Source: a bacterium (GTDB lineage: Bacteria; Auribacterota; UBA3054; B51-G9). Taken from it: a DNA stretch of 5,291 bases. A model generated the notes under the pieces. The model was given only the letters and a program-made list of their open reading frames with translations, had not been told where the DNA came from and did no database searches. The position numbers were made by a program, and so were the translations under genes. Each line of letters begins with the position of its first letter. Within the stretch, counting starts at the first letter, position 1. Below are positions 1-5,260 of the stretch, piece after piece. The stretch spans positions 1 through 5,291 of the forward strand of contig JAOZSF010000164.1 of assembly GCA_029939815.1 (NCBI GenBank), given 5' to 3'.

Positions 1-34
1 CTTTATTCATCGCAGATTGAGAGCTTTTATCCAT
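1..34 (-). CDS. Possible 5' end of a further gene, cut by the left edge
   Basis: An ATG on the minus strand at 34-32 opens a frame that stays open to the window edge and reads MDKSSQSAMNK. It has the same orientation as the rest of the cluster, and an in-frame stop lies upstream at 61-59. No clear Shine-Dalgarno sequence precedes the ATG, although the well-supported genes here have one. A second in-frame ATG lies at 10-8. Only 11 residues are visible, so no family can be named, and the frame may be chance. Confidence 0.25.
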   Translation of the reverse strand, partial: MDKSSQSAMNK

Positions 35-129
35 TTTAACTGCGTTTTTAAGGTTAATTCAATCGACAAAAAATGCTGAATGAAACCGACAAATTGTGTT
101 GATTGAAAACGGGAACATCGAAAGAGTAG

Positions 130-150
130 ATGATTTGGACTCCAAATCAT
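130..150. repeat. Perfect palindrome, 10-bp arms around one base
   Basis: ATGATTTGGA at 130-139 and TCCAAATCAT at 141-150 are exact reverse complements separated by a single C. As RNA it would be a stem of about 9 bp with a 3-nt loop. No T-run follows on either strand, so it is not a standard terminator. It lies about 60 nt after the AraM-like stop codon and about 100 nt before the possible gene at the left edge, so it could be an operator or a 3' hairpin. Its arms contain the octamer ATGATTTG, which is also the unit of the repeat at 4724-4763. Confidence 0.6.
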
Positions 151-160
151 TGTATTCAGG

Positions 161-193
161 TAATCGATTATTAAATAACTGATTATTTATTAA
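161..193. repeat. AT-rich palindromes downstream of the AraM-like gene
   Basis: Two overlapping structures sit here. TAATCGATTA at 161-170 is a perfect 10-bp palindrome. TTATTAAATAA at 168-178 and TTATTTATTAA at 183-193 form an imperfect hairpin (10 of 11 pairs) around CTGA. A weak 4-bp hairpin with CGGA/TCCG arms lies next to it, just after the AraM-like stop codon. Together they could end transcription or protect a 3' end, but no run of T follows a strong stem, so I do not call a terminator. Apart from these and the palindrome at 130-150, I see nothing definite in the leftmost 207 bases. Confidence 0.45.
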
Positions 194-207
194 CGGAAAA
201 CATCCGC

Positions 208-1539
208 CTAAAACCCTTCCCTCCCGAAAGAATACTCTTTGAAAATTTCTTCGGCTGAGGAAGGTAAAATACCAAGCGTCCACGCTAAATCAATCACGGT
301 CGGTCGCTTGCGGATTTCATGTGCGTGGAGAAGCGCGGTCATAGCGCGTTTTGATGAACAGTTAATATCGCTGAATTTACGTGCTGCGCCTGCTTTTCCA
401 AGGCAATCAGCGATTTGTTTTGCCGGTCTGACCCTTTTTTTGAGTAAGATTTTCAATTCAGTCCAAAAAGTTTTTGAGGATAATTTATCCCTCATGACTT
501 GTAATTTTTCCTGCTTGGCAGCATACTGTTCCGCAATTGAACCTGAAATATTTCCCCAGAAAATTTCGTCAATATCTTTCGGCATTTCGTGAATCTCAGG
601 TTTTTCTATCGATAATATTCTCTCGTATAATGCCGCGGAAATTATTGTGCCAATCCCAACCTGTCTGCCGTGAAGATCGTGCGACACTCCGTCAACCGAG
701 CTCATCATATCCAAAGTATGACTAAACAAATGTTCTCCGCCGGATGCCGGTGACGAAACACCAATCATAGTCATTGCGAAACCGGTGTACATAAGTCCTG
801 TAACAAGAGCTTCAACAGCTTCCAGCTCACAGGATTTTACTTTTTCGGGATTATTGAAATACAGGGGTTCGATTTCATTAATTAAAGACGCGGATTTCTC
901 GCAAAAATGCTCACCAAAAAATTTGTTGTTCATCACCCAGTCAGTCGTGCTCATCGGTTTTGCAATTAAATCCCCAAGTCCGGATGCCGTCATCTCACCG
1001 GGTGCCGAAATTATAACTTCAGGATTTGCGAAAACAGCAAAAGGTGCACGGGCACGAATCAAACTTTTTACCCCTTTGATTGTTGGTGCAACATTAGCAG
1101 CGGTGTACCCGTTCATACTTGCCGCAGTAGCGACAACAGCATAAGGAACTTTTCTTTCAAAAGCCAGCCATTTAGTGAGGTCATTAACGACACCGCTTCC
1201 CACCGCGAGGAAAACATCGGCTTGTTTCAGAGATTTGTTGAGGATTTTGAAGGTAAGGTCATCACATACCGGTTTTTTATTGTTTGTTTCCGGAATTATG
1301 ATAAGTTGAACGGTCCAGCCGGAATTTTCAAGAATTTTTCTGACTGATTTTCCGGCAACTTGATAAGTATTTTCATCCGCGAACAGATTTACGATTTTAT
1401 TTTTTGATTTTGCGGAAAGAATTTCAGGGATTTTAAGAAAAGTTTCTGGAGAATAAATAAAATATTCGGTTGGAATTGAATGGACACTCCCGCATTCACA
1501 AGTGAAAGTTTTTCCAAGAATATTTTCAGAAGTAAACAT
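208..1539 (-). CDS. araM: AraM/sn-glycerol-1-phosphate dehydrogenase-like enzyme
   Basis: This 443-residue protein belongs to the iron-containing/AraM branch of the dehydroquinate synthase-like superfamily. Characterised relatives reduce dihydroxyacetone phosphate to sn-glycerol 1-phosphate with NAD(P)H in the cytoplasm. The N-terminus has a CECGSVH motif (residues 14-20), as in many bacterial AraM proteins. GSGVVND (114-120) is the nucleotide-binding loop, and the TAASMNGY region (138-145) matches the substrate loop usually written TAPSMDGY. Expected metal ligands are D190 in GLGD, H270 in SGGEH and H290 in DLHGRQVG, so the active site looks intact. The length is somewhat above the roughly 390-400 residues typical of AraM, the extra lying mostly at the C-terminus. 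The ATG at 1539 has AAGGG about 11 nt upstream, an adequate but long spacing. A 290-nt gap holding an inverted-repeat element separates it from the MaoC gene, so it may be transcribed apart. The family is sure; the exact substrate is inferred. Confidence 0.88.
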   Translation of the reverse strand: MFTSENILGKTFTCECGSVHSIPTEYFIYSPETFLKIPEILSAKSKNKIVNLFADENTYQVAGKSVRKILENSGWTVQLIIIPETNNKKPVCDDLTFKILNKSLKQADVFLAVGSGVVNDLTKWLAFERKVPYAVVATAASMNGYTAANVAPTIKGVKSLIRARAPFAVFANPEVIISAPGEMTASGLGDLIAKPMSTTDWVMNNKFFGEHFCEKSASLINEIEPLYFNNPEKVKSCELEAVEALVTGLMYTGFAMTMIGVSSPASGGEHLFSHTLDMMSSVDGVSHDLHGRQVGIGTIISAALYERILSIEKPEIHEMPKDIDEIFWGNISGSIAEQYAAKQEKLQVMRDKLSSKTFWTELKILLKKRVRPAKQIADCLGKAGAARKFSDINCSSKRAMTALLHAHEIRKRPTVIDLAWTLGILPSSAEEIFKEYSFGREGF

Positions 1540-1543
1540 TGCT

Positions 1544-1828
1544 TAGTCGTCCCTTAAAAAGTCAAATTTGAGGTGATTACAAGGCGATGAAGTGAAAGCG
1601 TGTTTTCATACGCTGAACTGAAATCAACGCAGCAATCGACCGAATTTGGCTTTTACCGATTTATTAAAGTTTTTAATATAAAGAAAATAATTTTAAAAGC
1701 ACTTGTTTTTTTCAAGTTTTATGCAAATTTTTCGCATCATTCTTTTAAAATCTTGCAATATTTCACACACCTTTTCAGCTTGTATATCCCATTAATTCTA
1801 CTTTAAAGTTGTTTTTAAGGGGCGACTA
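1544..1828. mobile_element. MITE-like element bounded by 17-bp inverted repeats
   Basis: TAGTCGTCCCTTAAAAA at 1544-1560 and TTTTTAAGGGGCGACTA at 1812-1828 are reverse complements at 16 of 17 positions. They enclose 251 bp of very AT-rich DNA with no convincing gene. Both outer ends carry TA, as expected if a Tc1/mariner or IS630-type transposase duplicated a TA target. The element fills nearly all of the gap between the MaoC stop codon (its right end is one base away) and the AraM-like start (its left end is four bases away). Its left repeat contains the AAGGG that serves as the AraM-like ribosome binding site. Inside, AGCGT/ACGCT at 1597-1614 and ACTTG/CAAGT near 1701-1717 form small hairpins. 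The repeats are seen directly; mobility is inferred. It could instead be a transcript-level stem between the two genes. Confidence 0.5.
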
Positions 1829-1829
1829 G

Positions 1830-2300
1830 TTATTTTTCAACTTTGGGATGCAGAGTGACAATCATCTTCCACGAGCCGGATACACAGATTTCATCACGCT
1901 GATTATAAATGTTGATTTCGGCGTTTACCATCCCGGTCTCAGCGGTAAGTTTGCGTTTTCCTCTTATAGTAACAACAACGTAAATTGTATCGCCCGGAAA
2001 GACAGGAAGGCGAAACCGCCAGTCCATTTGTCTTAGTCCGATTGTGCTTCCATCAATATAACCCACTTTATTTATCAAACCGGCAGCGTATGAAATAATC
2101 ATAAGACCGTGACAAAGCGGCTTACCGTAAACATTTTCACGCGCATATTCAACATCCATGTGAAGCGGGTTTGTATCACCGGTAAGTGTTGAAAACATTA
2201 CTATGTCTGTTTCGGTAAGAGTACGTGTTCCGGTTCTGAAGCCTTCTCCGATGGTATAATCATCGAAATCGTAACAGTGAATACTGATGCTTTGTTTCAA
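1830..2300 (-). CDS. MaoC-family (R)-specific enoyl-CoA hydratase
   Basis: This 156-residue protein is a single hotdog-fold MaoC/PhaJ-type dehydratase, which adds water to trans-2-enoyl-CoA to give (R)-3-hydroxyacyl-CoA, or runs the reverse. The hydratase motif is plain: GDTNPLHMD places the catalytic pair at D42 and H47, followed by the conserved KPLCHGLMIIS stretch (60-70) at the active-site helix. FPGDTIYV (101-108) is the usual late hotdog strand. The length is normal for a one-domain member. Translation starts at TTG (2300-2298), supported by AAGGA at 2312-2308 seven bases upstream. The next in-frame ATG (residue 35) would remove part of the fold. The gene begins 18 nt after the flavoprotein stop, so the two are co-transcribed and probably translationally linked. 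PHA precursor supply, fatty-acid or branched-acid metabolism are all possible, and the acyl substrate cannot be read from the sequence. Confidence 0.9.
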   Translation of the reverse strand: MKQSISIHCYDFDDYTIGEGFRTGTRTLTETDIVMFSTLTGDTNPLHMDVEYARENVYGKPLCHGLMIISYAAGLINKVGYIDGSTIGLRQMDWRFRLPVFPGDTIYVVVTIRGKRKLTAETGMVNAEINIYNQRDEICVSGSWKMIVTLHPKVEK

Positions 2301-2307
2301 AGTAATA

Positions 2308-2312
2308 TCCTT
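2308..2312 (-). promoter_or_regulatory. Ribosome binding site fixing a TTG start
   Basis: AAGGA on the minus strand lies 7 nt before the TTG at 2300-2298 and inside the 18-nt gap after the flavoprotein stop codon. It is the main support for the rare TTG start of the MaoC gene. Confidence 0.7.
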
Positions 2313-2318
2313 AAAATA

Positions 2319-3374
2319 TTAAACAAGTTTTTTTAACGGTTCGAAGAATTCTTCCGCGGGGATAATATCATTAACTCTTCCTATACCCGAGCCAACCATA
2401 TATAAGCCTTTTTCAGTATCTCCTGCCAGAGTATCGAGCAAAGCATCAGCGATACAGAATTTTGCTGCTTTTGCTTCACACGCGCGCAAACATCTGAATG
2501 GACATCCGAAGGGTATTTTTTCATTATTCAACAATTTTTCCACTAAAGGAGTGCGAAGAACTTTTACCGGCAAACCAATCGGGCTATGAAGAACGATAAT
2601 ATCTTCATTTTTTGCATTAACATAAATTTCTTTAGATTTTATATCGATTCCCGCTTCTTCTGTGCAGATAAATCTTGTGCCGACATGAACGCCATCGAAC
2701 CCCATATTCAATTTTTCCAAAACATCATCTGCCGTAACAACATTTTCAGCGCCAAGCAATGGCACTTTTTTACCGTATTCGGCTTCAAACGGAGCAAGTT
2801 CAGCTCTAACATCATTAAGAATATTTTGAATTGGCGCCAGTTCGGGATGCAAAACCTGATTTTCAGTAAATGCCATATGACCGCCGCAAAGAGGACCTTC
2901 AATAATAACCGCATCGGGCATATACTGGTATCTTCTATGCCAACTTCTAAGAATAATCTTCATCGCGCGACCTGACGAGACAACCGGAATAAGTTTTATA
3001 TTACTGCCTTTAGCTAACCCCGGAAGCGTAAGAGGCAGGCCGGCGCCTGAAACTATAACATCTACTTTTTCTTCAACGCAGGTTTTAATAACATCATCAT
3101 AATTTGACAATGCAACCATAACATTCATACCGATAATTCCGCCTGGTGCGAGTGTTTTTGCGCTTCTTATTTCTTTTACAAGATGTTCGTGCGAGTCAGC
3201 CAAGTAATCGTTTTCCGAAGCTTCTCTGCTTCCTAATCCAACGCTTGATATACAGCCGATTCCGCCTGCTTTTGCGACAGCCGCTGCGAGTTCAGCTTTG
3301 GCTACCTGCACTCCCATACCTGCTTGAATAACCGGCATAGGAACTTCTAAATCACCTATTTTCAATGGCAACAT
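2319..3374 (-). CDS. Nitronate monooxygenase/FabK-like FMN oxidoreductase
   Basis: With the start used here the protein has 351 residues and is a TIM-barrel flavoprotein of the nitronate monooxygenase (2-nitropropane dioxygenase)/enoyl-ACP reductase II superfamily. The N-terminal PVIQAGMGV (15-23) and AGGIGCIS (37-44) are the flavin-site strands and loops of this family. GPLCGGH (160-166) matches the usual EAGGH motif with the conserved His, and GFDGVHVGTRF (225-235) is the phosphate-binding end of the barrel. A C-terminal cluster, C291, C295, C299 and C307, is absent from classical FabK but occurs in a subgroup seen mainly in anaerobes. The ATG at 3389, five codons earlier, has no ribosome binding site, whereas the ATG at 3374 follows GAGGA at the right distance, so the shorter form is chosen. 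It is followed after 18 nt by the MaoC hydratase, suggesting acyl-chain chemistry. Nitronate oxidation, enoyl reduction or another flavin reaction cannot be separated from sequence alone. Confidence 0.85.
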   Translation of the reverse strand: MLPLKIGDLEVPMPVIQAGMGVQVAKAELAAAVAKAGGIGCISSVGLGSREASENDYLADSHEHLVKEIRSAKTLAPGGIIGMNVMVALSNYDDVIKTCVEEKVDVIVSGAGLPLTLPGLAKGSNIKLIPVVSSGRAMKIILRSWHRRYQYMPDAVIIEGPLCGGHMAFTENQVLHPELAPIQNILNDVRAELAPFEAEYGKKVPLLGAENVVTADDVLEKLNMGFDGVHVGTRFICTEEAGIDIKSKEIYVNAKNEDIIVLHSPIGLPVKVLRTPLVEKLLNNEKIPFGCPFRCLRACEAKAAKFCIADALLDTLAGDTEKGLYMVGSGIGRVNDIIPAEEFFEPLKKLV

Positions 3375-3381
3375 ATATTTA

Positions 3382-3387
3382 TTCCTC
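3382..3387 (-). promoter_or_regulatory. Ribosome binding site deciding the flavoprotein start
   Basis: The minus strand reads ATGAGGAATAAATATG across 3389-3372. GAGGAA lies 5-6 nt before the second ATG, an ideal position. The first ATG overlaps this Shine-Dalgarno sequence and has none of its own, because CCGATTTTTATCGG lies before it. Translation should therefore start at 3374. Confidence 0.75.
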
Positions 3388-3389
3388 AT

Positions 3390-3403
3390 CCGATAAAAAT
3401 CGG
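3390..3403. repeat. Small hairpin next to the flavoprotein ribosome binding site
   Basis: CCGAT and ATCGG (3390-3394 and 3399-3403) pair around AAAA on the plus strand, or TTTT in the transcript. The stem ends two or three bases before the flavoprotein Shine-Dalgarno sequence. It is short and no T-run follows, so it is not a good terminator. It could influence translation or mark a processed 5' end. The remainder of the gap up to the ATPase stop codon is a run of A and T, with a TATAAT at 3439-3434 but no good -35 box. Confidence 0.4.
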
Positions 3404-3449
3404 AAAGTAGATAAGTTCAAAAAAAATTAAAAAATTATACAACTGAAAA

Positions 3450-4553
3450 TCAAATAATAACCTTTTCAGTTTCCGGATCAAAATAATGCGCCCTTTCAAT
3501 TGTAAGCGCTAAATCTATTGAGTCACCAACTCGGCATTGTTCGTGACCACCAATTTTCGCGATAAACGAATGTTCACCCGAAGTCAAATATAAAAATGTT
3601 TCCGCTCCCATCGGTTCAATCACATCTACCAAGGCAGTAATACAAGTTGAAGGATCCGCATCGGTAACATTGTTAATGTCTTCAATATGTTCCGGTCGAA
3701 CACCGAAAGCGATTTCTTTTCCGACATAACTTTCCAAATGTTTAGCTTGTTCATCAGTAACTTTAACTTTGAATGATTTTGCGTCCATCCAAATTCCGCC
3801 GTTTTCCGCTACGACTTTGCAATCCATAAAGTTCATCGGCGGGCTTCCGATAAATCCGGCAACAAATTTATTTTCCGGATAATCATAAAGTTTAATCGGG
3901 TCAGCTATCTGTTGAATAAACCCGTCTTTCATTACAACAATTCTGTCTCCCATGGTCATAGCTTCCACCTGATCATGTGTAACATAAAGCATTGTTGCCT
4001 GAAGTGTTGTATGCAGCTTTGATATTTCCGTACGCATTTGAACACGCATCTTTGCGTCAAGATTTGATAACGGTTCGTCAAACAAAAACACCTTCGGTTT
4101 TCTGACTATAGCACGACCCACAGCAACACGCTGCCGCTGCCCGCCGGAAAGTTGTTTAGGTTTGCGGTCCAAATACTCTTCCAGACCAAGAATTGCTGCT
4201 GCATCTCTCACCCGGCTATCGATTTCTTTTTTGGGATATTTGCGTAATTTCAAACCAAAAGCCATATTTTTATAAACCGTCATGTGCGGATATAAAGCGT
4301 AATTCTGAAATACCATTGCTATGTCACGGTCTTTAGGAGGTACATCATTTACAACTCTGCCGTCAATCGCGATTTCACCTTCTGATATTTCTTCGAGTCC
4401 GGCAACCATGCGTAGTGTTGTAGATTTTCCGCAGCCTGACGGACCCACCAGAACAACAAATTCCTTATCTTTAACTTCTAAGTTAAAGTCATGAACTGCT
4501 ATTACATTACCATCGTAAATCTTTTTGATATTAGTTAACGTTACATTAGCCAT
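3450..4553 (-). CDS. ugpC: Sugar ABC transporter ATP-binding protein, MalK/UgpC type
   Basis: This 367-residue protein is the cytoplasmic ATPase of a carbohydrate-uptake (CUT1) ABC importer. The nucleotide-binding domain is complete: Walker [10 protein letters not shown] (37-45), Q-loop FQNYALYPH with Q83, signature LSGGQ (135-139), Walker B VFLFDE (155-160), D-loop SNLD (163-166) and switch H193. A C-terminal regulatory TOBE domain follows from about residue 236, with the family motif GVRPEHI at 284-290. The length is standard for MalK, UgpC and MsmK. The frame extends upstream to a GTG at 4625, but MANVTLTNI at 4553 is the normal family N-terminus and has TGAGGA just before it, so the extension is treated as leader. 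No permease or solute-binding gene is adjacent, so it may be a shared ATPase like MsmX. Substrate is unknown: maltose, glycerol-3-phosphate or another sugar. A strong promoter lies at 4687-4715. Confidence 0.93.
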   Translation of the reverse strand: MANVTLTNIKKIYDGNVIAVHDFNLEVKDKEFVVLVGPSGCGKSTTLRMVAGLEEISEGEIAIDGRVVNDVPPKDRDIAMVFQNYALYPHMTVYKNMAFGLKLRKYPKKEIDSRVRDAAAILGLEEYLDRKPKQLSGGQRQRVAVGRAIVRKPKVFLFDEPLSNLDAKMRVQMRTEISKLHTTLQATMLYVTHDQVEAMTMGDRIVVMKDGFIQQIADPIKLYDYPENKFVAGFIGSPPMNFMDCKVVAENGGIWMDAKSFKVKVTDEQAKHLESYVGKEIAFGVRPEHIEDINNVTDADPSTCITALVDVIEPMGAETFLYLTSGEHSFIAKIGGHEQCRVGDSIDLALTIERAHYFDPETEKVII

Positions 4554-4557
4554 TACA

Positions 4558-4565
4558 TCCTCACT
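4558..4565 (-). promoter_or_regulatory. Ribosome binding site for the ATPase at 4553
   Basis: The minus strand reads AGTGAGGATGTAATG, placing GAGG five bases before the ATG at 4553-4551. A competing in-frame GTG at 4625-4623 has AGGA five bases upstream and would add 24 residues not expected in this family. The downstream site agrees with the conserved protein start. Confidence 0.7.
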
Positions 4566-4677
4566 TTTTATTTCTTTACTTACTCTATGAGCTGCAAGAA
4601 CGCCTTGACGTTTCCCGAAGTTCACGTTTTCCTATAAATTGCTTTAATTTTCTACAAGCCAAAACAATCTATTTACT

Positions 4678-4722
4678 ATTGTAGGTATTATACTGTATTC
4701 TTAAAATCGAGTCAACTACAAT
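4678..4722. repeat. 7-bp inverted repeat bracketing the ATPase promoter
   Basis: ATTGTAG at 4678-4684 and CTACAAT at 4716-4722 are exact reverse complements that sit just outside the -10 and -35 boxes, one at the predicted transcription start and the other upstream of -35. A third copy of the core, CTACAA, lies at 4652-4657 in the leader. ACAAT at 4664-4668 also mirrors ATTGT at 4678-4682. These are positions where a repressor could bind. The repeats are short, so chance is possible. Confidence 0.4.
4687..4715 (-). promoter_or_regulatory. Near-consensus sigma-70 promoter for the ATPase gene
   Basis: On the minus strand TTGACT (4715-4710) and TATAAT (4692-4687) are separated by exactly 17 bases, which is five of six and six of six matches to the consensus boxes with the best spacing. 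Transcription would start near 4680, giving a leader of about 127 nt before the ATPase ATG. The flavoprotein and hydratase downstream may also be read from it. The cupin terminator lies upstream, so this promoter opens a new transcription unit. Confidence 0.8.
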
Positions 4723-4723
4723 T

Positions 4724-4763
4724 ATGATTTCACGATTTGATGATTTGATAATTTAATGATTTT
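4724..4763. repeat. Degenerate 8-bp tandem repeat, five copies
   Basis: Five consecutive octamers read ATGATTTC, ACGATTTG, ATGATTTG, ATAATTTA and ATGATTTT, each differing from ATGATTTG at no more than two positions. The array begins nine bases upstream of the ATPase -35 box and lies between the cupin terminator and that promoter. It could be an AT-rich activating sequence, tandem protein sites or a decaying microsatellite. Confidence 0.6.
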
Positions 4764-4791
4764 CAATAAAATAAAGTCCCGCCGTTCCAAT

Positions 4792-4831
4792 AAAAAAACC
4801 GGCATACGCGGGGCACGCATGCGTATTACCG
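4792..4831 (-). terminator. Rho-independent terminator after the cupin gene
   Basis: On the minus strand CGGTAATACGC (4831-4821) pairs with GCGTATGCCG (4809-4800), about ten pairs including one G-U and one bulged A, around an 11-nt loop. A G and then seven T (4798-4792) follow. It lies about 50 nt after the cupin stop codon and separates the cupin from the ATPase unit. The short stretch between stop and hairpin also has a weak TTCCA/TGGAA palindrome near 4844-4854. Confidence 0.75.
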
Positions 4832-4879
4832 CATGGTCATCGTTTCCAATGGAACAACGGCCGCTGCAGGGGCATCATT

Positions 4880-5230
4880 TCAATTAAAACAGCCTATTAC
4901 CGCCATGACTTCAAGCGGTTCCTCAGATATACATTCAATCGAATGACCTGCTCCGCTACCGGTAAGAATTGCATCTCCGGTGACCACTTCTCTTACTTGC
5001 CCATTATCATCAACTTTTCCTCTTCCACTGAGAATGTAAAAAACTTCCTCTTCATCAATATGATTATGAAAACCGATGCTTGCTCCGGGCGGTACGGTAA
5101 GTTTTGCACAAAGCCGCGTGTTAGACTTCAATTCATCCGCGGTAAAAAGATGTGTTATAGTAACTACGCCGTTCCCGTCGCGCATATTCGATCTTACGTC
5201 TTTTTTCATTTCTTTTTTGTTTCTAATCAT
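4880..5230 (-). CDS. Small single-domain cupin protein
   Basis: This 116-residue protein is a one-domain cupin, a small beta-barrel that usually binds a divalent metal. Cupin motif 1 is complete: G49, H55, H57, E62 and G69 fit the pattern G-x5-H-x-H-x4-E-x6-G. Motif 2 is recognisable at G85, G93 and H96, but the usual proline is G91 and the usual final asparagine is C100. The four expected metal ligands H55, H57, E62 and H96 are all present. There is no signal peptide or membrane segment, so it should be cytoplasmic. The ATG at 5230 follows GGAG with a spacer of about seven bases; the next ATG (residue 8) has only a poor site. It ends at its own terminator and is probably monocistronic unless joined to genes to the right. 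Relatives include sugar-phosphate isomerases, dioxygenases and mannose-6-phosphate isomerase-like proteins of unknown role, so no reaction is assigned. Confidence 0.85.
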   Translation of the reverse strand: MIRNKKEMKKDVRSNMRDGNGVVTITHLFTADELKSNTRLCAKLTVPPGASIGFHNHIDEEEVFYILSGRGKVDDNGQVREVVTGDAILTGSGAGHSIECISEEPLEVMAVIGCFN

Positions 5231-5260
5231 TTTTTTCTCCGGTATGTGTTTATTAAGATA

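Noticed and set aside
110..175. tRNA-like look of the region around the palindrome at 130-150
   Set aside because: The stem has a loop of about three bases instead of seven, and no acceptor stem, D-arm or proper GTTCGAATC T-arm can be drawn on either strand.
59..283. Minus-strand frame of 74 residues overlapping the end of the AraM-like gene
   Set aside because: It overlaps the conserved dehydrogenase in another frame and crosses the palindromes; no family or start signal supports it.
785..1144. Plus-strand frame of 119 residues
   Set aside because: It is the shadow of the AraM-like coding region, which has clear catalytic motifs on the opposite strand. The other plus-strand frames within the coding regions, and the minus-strand frame at 2708-2914, were rejected for the same reason.
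1600..1806. Plus-strand frame of 68 residues inside the inverted-repeat element
   Set aside because: It starts at GTG with no good ribosome binding site, its hydrophobic, Phe-rich content follows from AT-rich DNA, and no known family is recognised. It could be a remnant, but a working gene is not supported.
3434..3439. TATAAT on the minus strand as a separate promoter for the flavoprotein
   Set aside because: No acceptable -35 box lies 16-18 bases upstream and there is no extended -10; in DNA this AT-rich a lone match is weak evidence.
3421..3440. Possible terminator after the ATPase (T-rich minus-strand stretch)
   Set aside because: The T-runs have no stable hairpin in front of them; the only nearby hairpin (3390-3403) lies downstream of the T-runs.
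4724..4763. CRISPR-like array
   Set aside because: The units are 8 bp and directly adjacent with no spacers, so this is a simple tandem repeat; the 7-bp repeat at 5261-5291 is likewise not CRISPR.
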